Positions 43,890-57,376 of a stretch of 61,531 nt of DNA are shown here, one piece after another; the stretch's first letter is position 1; every line of letters starts with the position of its first letter. Below the pieces are notes generated by a model. It was given only the letters and a program-made list of their open reading frames with translations. It did not search any database and had not been told where the DNA came from. A program made the position numbers and the translations under genes. This stretch comes from Chloroflexota bacterium. GTDB taxonomy: Bacteria; Chloroflexota; Anaerolineae; Anaerolineales; UBA4823. Location of the stretch: assembly GCA_020349245.1 (NCBI GenBank), contig CP070764.1:771933-833463 (forward strand), given 5' to 3'.

Positions 43890-45844
43890 TTTCTGCCGTT
43901 AATTATAGCCTTAATATCAAAGATATACACACCTTCCTGTTCATAAACCAGCTCGATGCCAGCACAATTCTCAAATTGATCCGGTTGAATTGTCCCTTTA
44001 TTTTCTGTCAGATAGATGTGAGTCAAAGATTCCGCCGCTACCACCTGCCAAAATACTTCATTACAGCCTTCGATCTGGGTAACCAAATCAGCTCCCTGGT
44101 TTATATGGCTGACATAGGCTTGTTCTCCCATTCCATATAAGCCGTTCGGCAGGATCGCTAGCCTACTTGAAAGTGGGGTGATCCACCAGCCCCCATCCAC
44201 TCCCCGGTAGTTACCATACTGCCAGTGGGTTACATTTATCAAGAACCGGGCTTCCTGGGGCAGATGACGATCAATCCAATTGATCGCCTGCAGGTCTGCA
44301 TCGCCTGCTAAAATAGTTGCAGAATTGATCACCGTGCGCGTTTCCCACAAGCCCCAGGTGAGGAGTGCTCCAATAACGATCAAAATCAGTACCGTCTTCA
44401 GTGGCGCGATTTTGGCTGTCTGCCGCCAATCCACAGCACTGAGAAGGAAATCAGAAATTAGCATTGCCGTAGGGAGGAATAAGATGATTACCGCGTGATC
44501 GGGTCTGAAAGGTGCAATGTAAATTCCCACCGGCAAACTGAAAATGATCAGGGCGAGCGTCCATAATCCGAAACTACGGGTGCGCTGTCGTACCAAGGAG
44601 AGGACCAACCCGGGCAAAGCAGCGAATAATAGCACATGATTGCGCGTGGGACCTAATAAACGCCACAGGTAATCAAAATACTGCGGAAAATATAATCGAT
44701 CCACCGCTTCCAAAGTTGGTTGAATGGAAACCAATTTAACCCCACCCTGAGCAAATCCCCACATGCGGTAAAGCCAGGGAGCCGCCATTATCAAACTGAG
44801 CAGGGTTGCCAATAACACGGGCAACCAGGTAGTTCTCCCAGAAAATGCTTTTGCGCGGAAATCTCTAACCAAACTGAGGATGAAGACGATGATGAGAAAA
44901 GCCGCCAGCAACAAGCCAACATAATAATGCGCTAAGAGGATGCCAGCTGTAACCACGCTCAGGCTGAGCAGGCGCGATATTTTCTTCCCTTTGTTGAGGA
45001 TATCCAGAACGAGTCCCATGGCAAGGGGTAGAAGCACCATCCCGGTTAATAATGTATAGCGCCCCCAGGTGAGGTAGTATGCAGGCATCTGGGTGACAAA
45101 GCCGACGAGGAGTGCACTCAACACCGCTCGACGCCAGTCAGCCCACAGGGCTTTGCCAAGCCTATAAACTGCTAATGCTATCGCAGCGTTGAGGGCTTGT
45201 CCCAGGTAGAGAACAGCATCTTGGCTACTTTGGCCGGAAAATTCCCTGAAGACTGCTGTCAGGGCATGAAATGCATAATGGTAATAAAACGGAACTGGCA
45301 TATACGGTTCGAACGTTTTCGGTAAACCCCCGTTTTCCCCGATCAGGCTCACAATTTGAACATGGTGGACCGAGTCCACCCACAACGGGAGGACAACATC
45401 CTGGATTTGATAAAACCGCCAGGCAAGGATAGCCATGAAAGTTAGACCAAGAACGAGACAGGGCATCCAGGTTAATGGAGCTGATCGCCAGCTGGTTGCA
45501 GACCTGGAAAAAACCTGCCCGGATCCGGGGTATCCAGCAACATGAACACCCCACTGTGCACGAGAAGAGCGATCTAACCACCATCGTCTTATACCCCAAA
45601 TCGCGGGTGGAACCAGCAAACAGTACAAAACCAGCAAGGTGATGGAAGAAACCTGCCAACCAACTAGATAGGCATACAAAGCAAATATACTGGTAGCCGA
45701 GATGCTAATCCCGAGGATATCGCCGAGGCGCTCAAACGCGTCCTGTTCCGGATCCCAAAATAAAACCAGCCAGGCCAAGCCTGGCAGGAAAAGCACCATA
45801 ACCCCGGTAAAGAGGGTCCAGGTGGTGGAAAGGATGGATGTCAT
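43886..45844 (-). CDS. Polytopic membrane protein, GT-C glycosyltransferase-like
   Basis: 652 residues with about 13 hydrophobic helices and a soluble C-terminal domain (about residues 525-645). After the third or fourth helix comes the loop LPLWVDSVHHVQIVSLIGEN, an acidic first loop of the kind that is catalytic in GT-C (GT39/GT83-like) lipid-linked-sugar transferases; PFYYHYAFHALTAVF follows. Assignment to a named family is not possible by eye. Its ATG follows the rpoD stop codon with no gap, so it is cotranscribed with dnaG-rpoD. The C-terminal part has a WITPLSSRLAILPNGLYGMG segment. Confidence 0.65.
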   Translation of the reverse strand: MTSILSTTWTLFTGVMVLFLPGLAWLVLFWDPEQDAFERLGDILGISISATSIFALYAYLVGWQVSSITLLVLYCLLVPPAIWGIRRWWLDRSSRAQWGVHVAGYPGSGQVFSRSATSWRSAPLTWMPCLVLGLTFMAILAWRFYQIQDVVLPLWVDSVHHVQIVSLIGENGGLPKTFEPYMPVPFYYHYAFHALTAVFREFSGQSSQDAVLYLGQALNAAIALAVYRLGKALWADWRRAVLSALLVGFVTQMPAYYLTWGRYTLLTGMVLLPLAMGLVLDILNKGKKISRLLSLSVVTAGILLAHYYVGLLLAAFLIIVFILSLVRDFRAKAFSGRTTWLPVLLATLLSLIMAAPWLYRMWGFAQGGVKLVSIQPTLEAVDRLYFPQYFDYLWRLLGPTRNHVLLFAALPGLVLSLVRQRTRSFGLWTLALIIFSLPVGIYIAPFRPDHAVIILFLPTAMLISDFLLSAVDWRQTAKIAPLKTVLILIVIGALLTWGLWETRTVINSATILAGDADLQAINWIDRHLPQEARFLINVTHWQYGNYRGVDGGWWITPLSSRLAILPNGLYGMGEQAYVSHINQGADLVTQIEGCNEVFWQVVAAESLTHIYLTENKGTIQPDQFENCAGIELVYEQEGVYIFDIKAIINGRN

Positions 45845-47464
45845 CTAGCCAAAATAGTCCCGCAGGTGGCGGCTACGAGTCGGGTGGCGCAATTTTCTTA
45901 AAGCCTTGGCTTCGATCTGGCGTACTCTTTCACGGGTGACATTGAAGTGCTGTCCAACCTCCTCCAGGGTGTGATCCTTGCCATCTATCAATCCAAAACG
46001 GAGCTCCAACACTTCCCGTTCTCGGTCAGAAAGCACAGCGAGTGCATTTTTTACCTGCTCGCGCAGCATTTCACGGGCAGCCGCGTCCATGGGCTCAAGC
46101 GCATCCTGATCCTCGATGAAATCTCCAAGCTGGCTGCTGTCTTCTGTCCCTACGGGGCTTTCCAAGGACATCGGCTCTTCAGAAGCCCGAATGATCCGGC
46201 TGACTTTATTCGCAGCACGCATCCAGCGCCGGCGTACATCTAGCGGAATTTGAGTTCCATCTGCATTCGCCTGGAGGATGACCTCAACATCTTGTGGTTC
46301 CATGAAACCGGCTTCCAAGGCGAGCTCATCGCTATTGGGTTCCCGACCCAAGGTTTGAATCAATTTACGCTGCGCACGCATCAAACGATTGATCGATTCA
46401 AAAACATGAACCGGAATGCGGATTGTACGCGCCTGGTCAGCGATCGAGCGGCTGATCGATTGGCGGATCCACCATGTTGCGTAGGTGCTGAATTTATATC
46501 CACGAGTCGGATCAAATTTTGCGACCGCCCGCAATAAGCCGATATTCCCTTCCTGGATGAGATCAAGGAAAGTGCTCCCACGGCCAATATATCTTTTGGC
46601 AACGCTCACAACGAGACGCAAATTTGCCCGGATGATTGCGTTGTGGGCGTCGCGAGCCCGGTAGCGAGCAAATTCAATCTCCTCCTGCAACAGCTCATCC
46701 TCGGGCAAGTGGCGGATATATGTTCTCGTGATCGGTAGCTTTCCATTACTCGCCAAATATTCGTCAAGGTAAATTGCGACCGAATCAGGCATCAGGTAAA
46801 GACAGACAAAGACAGTGAACGCGTTGCGAGCAACAACATCCCATAAGGGATCGTTCCCCCATAATCCATTATCCAGGTAGGCGTGCAGATATGACGGTGT
46901 TTGGGAGATCCAGGTCTGTCGCAACATGCGTGCTTCACCCAGCATGAGCCGTAAATCTGGCAAGTCAAAACCCAGGCGGATCGTATCTTCCACAACCCGC
47001 TTCCAAGAGGTCAATAATTCCTCATAAAGCGCTTTGAAGATTCCTTGATGAAGCGAGTCTCCCTTGCGGATCAAAGGATGCTGGCGAACAAGTGATTCCA
47101 CTCGCCGAGAAGCTTCCATCTGGGTAGCCAACCAGAACTCTTGATCTGGTTCGAGAAGTTCAATACCCCCGATCTCTTTTAAATAAAGCCTGACCGGATC
47201 GTCACCCAGTTCAGCTGCCATGCTTGGATCTTCAAGCAGATCGGCTGGCTGTTCCTTGCGTATCTCGTCTAGTTCTTGTTCCTCGCGCGATAGCTCTTCT
47301 TCATCTGGTTCGCCTTCCTCATCCAATCCAGCTTCAGAAAGCTTCTCGGCAACATCATTCATTGGCAGAGTGCCTTCGCTCAGATCTTGCGGATCCTCCA
47401 CAGAATCCCCCTTTCCGGAAGCCACCAGTTTGTCTAAGTCTCGCGAATCTGATTCTCGAGTCAA
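45845..47464 (-). CDS. rpoD: Primary RNA polymerase sigma factor
   Basis: 539 residues. After an acidic N-terminal stretch (residues 25-85, Glu/Asp-rich) come region 1.2 ([17 protein letters not shown]), a non-conserved segment of about 110 residues, region 2 ([46 protein letters not shown]), region 3 and region 4 ([15 protein letters not shown] and [20 protein letters not shown]). This is the housekeeping form that reads TTGACA/TATAAT promoters. The start codon is TTG at 47464, six bases after GGAGG. It forms the dnaG-rpoD operon, 16 bp after dnaG. Confidence 0.95.
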   Translation of the reverse strand: MTRESDSRDLDKLVASGKGDSVEDPQDLSEGTLPMNDVAEKLSEAGLDEEGEPDEEELSREEQELDEIRKEQPADLLEDPSMAAELGDDPVRLYLKEIGGIELLEPDQEFWLATQMEASRRVESLVRQHPLIRKGDSLHQGIFKALYEELLTSWKRVVEDTIRLGFDLPDLRLMLGEARMLRQTWISQTPSYLHAYLDNGLWGNDPLWDVVARNAFTVFVCLYLMPDSVAIYLDEYLASNGKLPITRTYIRHLPEDELLQEEIEFARYRARDAHNAIIRANLRLVVSVAKRYIGRGSTFLDLIQEGNIGLLRAVAKFDPTRGYKFSTYATWWIRQSISRSIADQARTIRIPVHVFESINRLMRAQRKLIQTLGREPNSDELALEAGFMEPQDVEVILQANADGTQIPLDVRRRWMRAANKVSRIIRASEEPMSLESPVGTEDSSQLGDFIEDQDALEPMDAAAREMLREQVKNALAVLSDREREVLELRFGLIDGKDHTLEEVGQHFNVTRERVRQIEAKALRKLRHPTRSRHLRDYFG

Positions 47465-47480
47465 GAAAGTCCTCCGATCA

Positions 47481-49418
47481 TTATTGAATCATATGACTCG
47501 TATAAAAACCCAACGCCCTGTCAAGCCTGTTACGAGCAGCAATATATTGAACCATTGTATTTTGGTATTCCACAAGATTATCCTCTGCGGTTATTTGAGG
47601 TTCCTCCATCAGGTACTGGATATGCTCGATCTGCTGGTATAAACGGCGCTGGCGCAGAACTAAGACTGTACGCACCAGATCTTCGAGCACTTTATCTTCA
47701 TTGGGATCCAAATTATCTGTCTTCATCAGCAGCTGATCAACTAATTCCATGAGGGGTAATGACAAGCTATTTTGGACAAAAAGCTCGGGCTCAGCATGGT
47801 CTTGTTTCAAAGATTCATCAACTAGCTGCAGTAAAGCCTGGTGATCTCCAGATTGGAAGTCATTGATTGATAGCCGGTTAAGCCCATTCTCCTGCAAGGC
47901 TCGATCAACTTTATAAACCAGCTCCGGACGGCGTAGCAACACACCCAGGCAATGTGATTCTAGTAAATCCGGAGTAGCATGGATCGGCAGGTCCTCCTTG
48001 CGTGACCCTCGAATCTCAACTTCTGCAGAGTCCTTGCGAGTCAATGGACGCCGCGGCCTCCTGGCTACTGTCGCCTCCGTAAATGCCCGCTCATTGACCT
48101 TAATCAGCCTTGCCAATCGCTGGCGGTATGCTTCACGCTCCACAGAATCGGGGACATCTGCAATCAGCGGTAATACCTGATTTGCTATGCGGGATTTTAC
48201 TTTCGGGTCATCGAGGTTCTGGTCTCTGACCAGAGTTTCCATAACATGGATCACAATAGGACGTGCTTCAGAAATAATTCGCTCCCAATTCGCAGTATCC
48301 TGCATAACGACCTCATCAGGATCCAAACCCTCTGGTAATGTCGTTACACGAATATCTGCATTGAGCCGGGCTTCATTGCCCAACATTCCCCTCGCATCGA
48401 AAACCGGGTCAGCTTCCCGGTCGAGCGATTGCCGGGCAATTTCCAGACCTCTCAGGGTGGCTTTATCGCCCGCGGCATCCGCGTCCAATGCCAGGACCAT
48501 GTTCCTTGAAAAACGTTTCAACAATCTCAGCTGGTATTCCGTGAGAGCTGTTCCCATCGGAGAAACCGCGTTGGGAAATCCTTCCTGGTGCAGGGTGATC
48601 ACATCCAGATATCCTTCCACGATCACGACCTGGCTTTGCTTGCGGATTTCCTTTTTTGCTTTATCCAGACCGTAGAGGAGGTGGCTTTTATCGAACAGTA
48701 CCGTCTGTGGTGAGTTGAGGAACTTCGGTACATCCTCAGGATTGATGATCCGGGCGCCAAATCCTGCCATGCGGCCACGCTCATCTCGTATCGGGAACAT
48801 AATCCTGTGTCGGAACCGATCGTAAACCGCTGATCGATCATCACCATCTGCTTCCTCGCGCACCGAGACCAATCCGCTGGCAATGATATCCTCCTGACTG
48901 TATCCCTTGGAGCTGAAGTGGTTGAAACCAGCCTCCCAAGAATTGGGGGCATACCCGAGACCGAACTCCTCAATAGTTCGATCGTTCAATCCGCGTTCCT
49001 GGTGGAGATAATCCAAAACCGGATTACCTGCCGGCGTGTTGAGTAAATTGTGACGAAAGAAGGCGACTGCATCTTCGAGCAGCTTTCTGAGATGTTCATG
49101 CTCTTCAGCTTCTTCCTGCTGAGTAGGACTCAATGGCCTGAGTTCAACCCCCGCTTTCTCAGCTAGATTTCGCAGGGCTTCGCTAAAATCCCAACCTTCT
49201 TTCTTCATCACGAAACCAAAGATATCACCGCCCTCATTGCACTGGCCGAAACACCGCCACGAGGCAGTTTCAGGAAAAACAACGAATGCTGGCGTGCGGG
49301 TATTGCTGTGGAAGGGACAAAAACCAGTATAATTCTTCCCTGATTTCCGCAGCTGCACGGTCTCAGAAACTAAATCTACAATATCAATCCGGTTCTTGAT
49401 CTCATCTATCGTGGACAT
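47481..49418 (-). CDS. dnaG: DNA primase
   Basis: 645 residues. N-terminal CHC2-type zinc site: [12 protein letters not shown] then [19 protein letters not shown]. The catalytic core carries the TOPRIM signatures [11 protein letters not shown] (Glu) and [12 protein letters not shown] (DxD). The C-terminal helical part (from about 430) would bind DnaB helicase. It makes RNA primers for replication. Transcription probably starts at an extended -10 box 122-127 bp upstream. rpsU, which precedes dnaG in many genomes, is absent here. Confidence 0.95.
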   Translation of the reverse strand: MSTIDEIKNRIDIVDLVSETVQLRKSGKNYTGFCPFHSNTRTPAFVVFPETASWRCFGQCNEGGDIFGFVMKKEGWDFSEALRNLAEKAGVELRPLSPTQQEEAEEHEHLRKLLEDAVAFFRHNLLNTPAGNPVLDYLHQERGLNDRTIEEFGLGYAPNSWEAGFNHFSSKGYSQEDIIASGLVSVREEADGDDRSAVYDRFRHRIMFPIRDERGRMAGFGARIINPEDVPKFLNSPQTVLFDKSHLLYGLDKAKKEIRKQSQVVIVEGYLDVITLHQEGFPNAVSPMGTALTEYQLRLLKRFSRNMVLALDADAAGDKATLRGLEIARQSLDREADPVFDARGMLGNEARLNADIRVTTLPEGLDPDEVVMQDTANWERIISEARPIVIHVMETLVRDQNLDDPKVKSRIANQVLPLIADVPDSVEREAYRQRLARLIKVNERAFTEATVARRPRRPLTRKDSAEVEIRGSRKEDLPIHATPDLLESHCLGVLLRRPELVYKVDRALQENGLNRLSINDFQSGDHQALLQLVDESLKQDHAEPELFVQNSLSLPLMELVDQLLMKTDNLDPNEDKVLEDLVRTVLVLRQRRLYQQIEHIQYLMEEPQITAEDNLVEYQNTMVQYIAARNRLDRALGFYTSHMIQ

Positions 49419-49539
49419 AATCCGCCTGAATTTATCTTTAGAAACCTAAATCCTTAAACACTCGAGGCTTTGATTCGGTTTTGTTTACCTTAATTTACAG
49501 GCATCTCCTTGCTGTCTTTGATGATTTTGAGGGGGATTC

Positions 49540-49545
49540 ATTATA
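49540..49545 (-). promoter_or_regulatory. Extended -10 box upstream of dnaG
   Basis: TGG-TATAAT on the minus strand matches the extended -10 form (TGn before the hexamer), and no strong -35 is seen. The predicted leader is about 115 nt, AT-rich and gene-free. Confidence 0.5.
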
Positions 49546-49647
49546 CCAGTTGCCTGGAAACTTATCGCCAGATGAGCACAACCCTTCAGGGTTATTAGCT
49601 GCACTCTCAAAGGGTGAGAAATACCACTTTTCAAAACTGAAAACAAT

Positions 49648-49653
49648 TATAAT
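49648..49653 (+). promoter_or_regulatory. -10 box placed for a leaderless transcript
   Basis: A perfect TATAAT ends nine bases before the ATG at 49663. Transcription would begin close to the start codon. A GG just before ATG is too close to act as a Shine-Dalgarno. Confidence 0.5.
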
Positions 49654-49662
49654 AATTTTAGG

Positions 49663-50220
49663 ATGAATATTGCCCCTTACGATGAAGCATATATCTCTGT
49701 GGATGTTGAAACCGCGGGTCCCATTCCCAGCCAGTACTCCCTGCTCTCCATCGGCGCCTGCACGATATATACACCGCAGAAGTCTTTTTACGTAGAACTG
49801 CAACCGTTCAATGACCTGATGCTCCCGGACACCTTTGAAATCCATGGGCTTGATTTCGAAGGATTAAAAAAAACCGGGCTTCCGCCTATTGAGGCTATGG
49901 CTCTCTTCGATGCTTGGCTTAAAGAGGTTGTACCAGCCGATCGGATGCCAGTATTTGTAGCCTTCAATGCACCCTTCGATTGGATGTTTGTCTCCGAGTA
50001 CTTTCTGCGCTATTTAGGTCAAAACCCCTTTGGGCATGCCGCACTGGATATCAAGGCATACTACATGGGGATAACAGGATCTACCTGGAAAGAAACATCC
50101 ATGAAGCATGTCTCGAAAGACTACTTGGACGGCAGAGAGATCAGCCACAACGCCGAAGAAGACGCTCTAGACCAGGCAGTCATATTTTCCCGTTTATTCA
50201 GAACAGCAAACAGACCATAA
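49663..50220 (+). CDS. DEDDh-type 3'-5' exonuclease (RNase T/DnaQ-like)
   Basis: 185 residues. The three exonuclease motifs are readable: SVDVETAG (Exo I, two acidic residues, near residue 13), FNAPFDWMFV (Exo II, Asp near residue 105) and HNAEEDALDQA (Exo III, His and Asp near residue 162). This spacing fits RNase T/oligoribonuclease/epsilon-type nucleases. The substrate could be DNA ends or RNA 3' tails. It is divergent from dnaG, which hints at proofreading or primer processing, but that is only context. The mRNA is probably leaderless. Confidence 0.85.
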   Translation: MNIAPYDEAYISVDVETAGPIPSQYSLLSIGACTIYTPQKSFYVELQPFNDLMLPDTFEIHGLDFEGLKKTGLPPIEAMALFDAWLKEVVPADRMPVFVAFNAPFDWMFVSEYFLRYLGQNPFGHAALDIKAYYMGITGSTWKETSMKHVSKDYLDGREISHNAEEDALDQAVIFSRLFRTANRP

Positions 50221-50382
50221 CTACTGTAACAATTTGCAGTGCATTTCGGTTTAACCTATAGTTTTGTGGATAAGGTAGTAGTTTATCTTAGCCAACGGCT
50301 GCCGCCACACTTGAGAAACACTTTATCGTCTGAACCACCGTTCTTATCAAGAAATCAGGATAACTTACAGGAGAAACGAAGA

Positions 50383-51714
50383 ATGAAAGACACCGATTCA
50401 TCCAAACCTTCGATGGAACTGAAGATGATTATTGAATCAGCCAAGCAGCTCGGCGTGGAGATCAGCGAAACCGAAGCACTGCAGTGGTTATCGGCGATGG
50501 CAGCTGAAACCGATACAGAAATTTCGATGGACCTCGAGACAGGTGTATTTGGGCACAAAGTAGTCATGTTGGATTTCAGCCCCACTGAGCTGGCCCGCTT
50601 CAGGGAGATCGGTCGCCTGGTTGAGTTCAAGGACCAGCCAGGGGTAGTGGAAACCGCTCTGGCTCTGTCTGGCTCGTCTGCCCAATCCAAGATTCAAACT
50701 TATCCAGGAGATTGCGATTATTTCGAACGGGTTAATATTATCGCCGACACCCGTGAAGAAGCCTGCCGGATTCTCGCCAAGATCATGCGGGAAAAAGCAT
50801 TGGAAACGCTCAAAGGACCCACCTGGCAGCTGATCGAAGTCAAGTTCGGTTCACACCCAGAAGACATGGTCAAAGGGGACGAGTTTATAAACAAGGGCTC
50901 CCCGATTTCGTGGGCTCCAAACGAGATCGAAGCTGGCAAAATTGAAGGGTTCCACCCCGATGGCACAGAAGCGGTTGTCCAATGGGATGAGGCTGCACTG
51001 GATCCCGGTTGGTGCAAATTAGATTGGGTGATCGCTGATCCAGCGCGAGGAAAACTGGCGAACGCAAGCAACATGCTCGATGTAACCTGGGAAGCCCCGG
51101 ATAGCAGCATCACCCCGCTGGATAATTACCTGGATGCGTATTTCCAGGAAGTCTACCTGGAGGCAGAGTCGGTGCCCATTTTTTCCAAGCTGATGAAACA
51201 TGTCTCCCCGGATGCCCTGGACGATTATGTCGCCCAGCTTGAAAAAGAGGTTAACAAGTACCTCACCAAAGACGTCAATTATGGTAAAGCCGCCAAACGA
51301 ATGTACAACGTATTTCGATTAACCGGTCGCTATGAAGAGGCTGCCTTTTTGAGGGAACTGTTCGATGAGCCGACAACCATGCTGTACCAAGTGTGGTCAC
51401 TGATCCGCACTATCGACGATAGTTTCTTCCCCGGATCACAGATTTCAATGGATCACGTGCTCCAGCAGGCAGATCATTTGATCATGTCTGTCATTGAAGC
51501 GTTGGAAGGGGAACAAGAAACGGAGATCGTGCGCCGTCTGCTCACCCTGCGCGACAGCCTGACCCGCCAGGATTCTACCGATCATCTATCCGCAGAAGCA
51601 GAAGCAGCCCGGGAACATGTGATCAATATTGTCAACAATTTCTTCTATGAGAAGTTAAACTCGATTCCCACCATTAAATCCTATATGGATGAGTTTAACC
51701 ACCAAGAATCCTGA
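50383..51714 (+). CDS. Unrecognised protein with a possible nucleotidyltransferase-fold motif
   Basis: 443 residues, soluble, rich in Glu and Asp. The start at 50383 is set by GGAGAAACG nine bases upstream; in-frame codons back to 50239 look like leader. Residues 95-113 read LSGSSAQSKIQTYPGDCDY, which fits the nucleotidyltransferase pattern hG[GS]-x9-13-[DE]h[DE]: Gly97-Ser98, then Asp110-x-Asp112. A later strand, WQLIEVKFG, could give the third acidic residue. The middle (about 165-240) seems beta-rich and the C-terminal 150 residues are helical. I know no family name. It might add nucleotides to RNA or protein, or may only resemble that fold. It follows the exonuclease gene by 162 bp on the same strand. 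Confidence 0.6.
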   Translation: MKDTDSSKPSMELKMIIESAKQLGVEISETEALQWLSAMAAETDTEISMDLETGVFGHKVVMLDFSPTELARFREIGRLVEFKDQPGVVETALALSGSSAQSKIQTYPGDCDYFERVNIIADTREEACRILAKIMREKALETLKGPTWQLIEVKFGSHPEDMVKGDEFINKGSPISWAPNEIEAGKIEGFHPDGTEAVVQWDEAALDPGWCKLDWVIADPARGKLANASNMLDVTWEAPDSSITPLDNYLDAYFQEVYLEAESVPIFSKLMKHVSPDALDDYVAQLEKEVNKYLTKDVNYGKAAKRMYNVFRLTGRYEEAAFLRELFDEPTTMLYQVWSLIRTIDDSFFPGSQISMDHVLQQADHLIMSVIEALEGEQETEIVRRLLTLRDSLTRQDSTDHLSAEAEAAREHVINIVNNFFYEKLNSIPTIKSYMDEFNHQES

Positions 51715-51728
51715 GGGTGTATCTCTCT

Positions 51729-54782
<3,054 letters not shown>

Positions 54783-54967
54783 ATCGGATTGTAATTCTCT
54801 GAAGATTTTTTTCGTTTTCGTAAACGATTAATGAATTATAACCTCTCGGGTAGCCTAGAATCTCTCCGCAGATCATCGATTTCCCAGGCTCCAATCACGG
54901 TTAGAGTCCCTGCTATAAATGGTCAGCTGCAAAGAATTCAAAAAAATAAGGAGGCGGATCCTGGCTT

Positions 54968-56821
54968 TCAATCTGTTGCTGGTACAGCTTCTGCCGGGGA
55001 GGTCTCGGCAAATGTCTGCGAGGTGAAGTAGGAGAGCACATAGCCAATCACCCCAGCCAGGAGGGAGGCCAGCAAAATGCCTGCCTTGGCCTGATCCAGC
55101 AGCTCTGGATTTCCCCGAAATGCATTGCCGGCGATGAAGAGGGACATGGTAAAACCAATCCCAGCCAGCCAGCTGGCGCTGAATACCTGCCGCAAGCTCA
55201 CATTTCTCGGCATATCACCCAAGCCCAAGCGAACAGCAAGCCAGGTAAACAAGGTAATTCCGACTGACTTCCCGATCACAAGACCCAGCACAACCCCAAT
55301 ACTGACCATGCTGACCAGGCTCTGGTCTAATTTCAGAGTAACTCCGGCATTCGCCAGGGCAAAAATCGGTAAGATCAGATAGGTTGTCCAGGGAAGCAGG
55401 CTGTGCTCTAAACGCTGTGCCGGCGATTGCATGCGGTCAGCGACGGTTTCCAGAGTTTGAGCTGCGACCTGGGTGCGATTGGCCGTCTGGGCGCTCGGCA
55501 GTTCAAATTCACTCAGAACAGATACACATTGAGCCAGCAGCGCCTTTGTATCCGGTGCCCCCCAGGTAGGTATGGTGGCAGCTAACAGGACACCAGCAAT
55601 GGTCGGGTGGATGCCTGAATCCAGGAATGCCAACCAGAGAGCGATACCCAGGAGTGCGTATGGTAAAGGCGAGTAGACCCGAGCCCTGTTCAATCCGATC
55701 AACACCAGCAGGATCACCGCGGCGATCAGCAAGCTGATCCAGTGGACATCAGACGAATAAAATATCGCCAATACGAGGATCGCCCCAAGGTCATCCGCGA
55801 TGGCCAGCGCAGTAAAAAAGATCTTGATCGAAAGCGGAGCCCTGCTGCCCAGGAGAGCCAGGACACCCAAGGTAAAAGCGATATCGGTGGCCACGGGGAT
55901 TCCCCAGCCTGGTTCACCAGGTCCTCCAGCGTTGAAAATCAAATAGATCCCCGCTGGCACGACCATGCCACCGAGTGCTGCTGCCAGCGGCAGAATCGCC
56001 CGCCGGGGTCTCGATAACTCTCCGATCGTCAGTTGCCTTTTTATCTCCAAGCCGACAACGAAGAAAAATATCACCATCAATCCATCGTTAATCCACTCGA
56101 TGAGTGGTAAACCAAATATGAATTGGCCAAATCCGAGCTCCAGTTCGGTTTCCCAAAAATGGAAATAAGATTCCGCAGCGGCTGAGTTTGCCCATAACAG
56201 GGCGATCAGAGCGCTGATCAACAAGAGAATACCGCCAGATGCCTCGATGCGCATAAATTCCTGGGCTAATCTCCTGACCTGGACTCCGAGGGGTTTTTCG
56301 ATCGCTTCTAAAAGCGATTCCAGGTCCCAGGCGCCATCATAGCGGTCGCCATTGATGAAAAATGTGGGCGTGCCGTTGACACCGCTGAGCACCCCATCGT
56401 GGAAATCGTCTTTCACCCGTCCGGCATACACGTGATCTTCTAATTCCTGCTTGAAACGCTCTTGGTCGAGTTCCAATTCAGCAGCATAAGCCATCAGGTG
56501 ATCTAATTCCAGGGCTTCTTGGTGCTCCAGGATGAATTCCAGCATCTCCCAGAATTTTCCCTGGGCTCCAGCAGCTTCAACCGCTTCAGCAGCCAGCTGG
56601 GCATGGACGTGGGAGGATCTGATCGGAAAATGGCGGAATACATATCGCAGCCTGCCCCCCATCCGCTCACGCAGTTCGCGGATTACGGGGTTTACCTGCC
56701 GGCAGTATGGACACTCGAGATCACCGTACTCCACCAGGGTAATCGGAGCATCATCTGGACCCAGCACATGGTCGCCTTCACTTACCGGTTGCACCAGTTT
56801 TGATGTTGTTTTCGTGGCCAT
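54968..56821 (-). CDS. DsbA-like thioredoxin domain fused to a NhaA-type Na+/H+ antiporter
   Basis: 617 residues. Residues 1-180 form a DsbA-family domain with the redox motif CPYC (Cys37, Cys40) and the cis-proline region GVNGTPTFFINGDRYDG. From about 185 a full NhaA antiporter follows with about 12 helices, including ATDIAFTLGVLALLGSRAP and ALAIADDLGAILVLAIF, which hold the essential ion-binding aspartates. No signal peptide precedes the DsbA part, so that domain is likely cytoplasmic, unlike normal DsbA. GAGGAGGGATGA overlaps the peroxiredoxin stop; the GTG at 56824 is an alternative start. It is coupled to the peroxiredoxin gene, so redox control of the antiporter is a reasonable guess. 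Confidence 0.9.
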   Translation of the reverse strand: MATKTTSKLVQPVSEGDHVLGPDDAPITLVEYGDLECPYCRQVNPVIRELRERMGGRLRYVFRHFPIRSSHVHAQLAAEAVEAAGAQGKFWEMLEFILEHQEALELDHLMAYAAELELDQERFKQELEDHVYAGRVKDDFHDGVLSGVNGTPTFFINGDRYDGAWDLESLLEAIEKPLGVQVRRLAQEFMRIEASGGILLLISALIALLWANSAAAESYFHFWETELELGFGQFIFGLPLIEWINDGLMVIFFFVVGLEIKRQLTIGELSRPRRAILPLAAALGGMVVPAGIYLIFNAGGPGEPGWGIPVATDIAFTLGVLALLGSRAPLSIKIFFTALAIADDLGAILVLAIFYSSDVHWISLLIAAVILLVLIGLNRARVYSPLPYALLGIALWLAFLDSGIHPTIAGVLLAATIPTWGAPDTKALLAQCVSVLSEFELPSAQTANRTQVAAQTLETVADRMQSPAQRLEHSLLPWTTYLILPIFALANAGVTLKLDQSLVSMVSIGVVLGLVIGKSVGITLFTWLAVRLGLGDMPRNVSLRQVFSASWLAGIGFTMSLFIAGNAFRGNPELLDQAKAGILLASLLAGVIGYVLSYFTSQTFAETSPAEAVPATD

Positions 56822-56824
56822 CAC

Positions 56825-57376
56825 TCATCCCTCCTCTGTTTGGATTGACTGCAATGCAGATAAAATGCCATCTGCACCTGGATTGACCCCGGGTGGAGAT
56901 AAATAGCTCCACTGGATGATACCTTCTTCATCAATAACAAATAATGCCCTTTCACTGAGCCCAGCCTCGTGATCATAAACGCCATAGCACCTGGCAACCT
57001 CCCCCTTGGGTTCAAAATCTGACAAGAGCGGAAAATTTAATCCCCGGTCTTCAACATAAGCGCCGTGACACCAGCGCCCGTCAACCGAAATACCCAATAA
57101 CTGGGCATTGTACCGTTTGAACATCGGCAGTACTTCATTATAAAGGGCCATCTGGTCCCCACAAACCGGGCTCCAGTCGGCCGGGTAGAAGGCCAGGATA
57201 ACCGGAATTCCCCGGAAATCAGCCAATGAAACCGCTTCCCCAGAAGAACTGTCTAATTTGAAATCAGGCGCTGCGGTTCCAGGGGGCAATATCTCTCCAG
57301 GATAAGCACTCCCATTCTTCCCTGGAGATTCATCGATAGCCACCGCCTGTTTGTCTCTCTTCCAAAACTGGTTCAC
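56825..57376 (-). CDS. Peroxiredoxin (AhpC/TSA family)
   Basis: 183 residues, thioredoxin fold. The peroxidatic cysteine lies in FYPADWSPVCGDQM (Cys near residue 72), a Ser-for-Thr variant of the usual PxxxTPVC. A second cysteine in GRWCHGAY and a third in ARCYGVYD could resolve the disulfide. It reduces hydroperoxides using thiols, in the cytosol. It shares its end with the start of the DsbA-NhaA gene (stop TGA, then ATG three bases on). AGGAAAGG lies before ATG. Confidence 0.88.
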   Translation of the reverse strand: MNQFWKRDKQAVAIDESPGKNGSAYPGEILPPGTAAPDFKLDSSSGEAVSLADFRGIPVILAFYPADWSPVCGDQMALYNEVLPMFKRYNAQLLGISVDGRWCHGAYVEDRGLNFPLLSDFEPKGEVARCYGVYDHEAGLSERALFVIDEEGIIQWSYLSPPGVNPGADGILSALQSIQTEEG

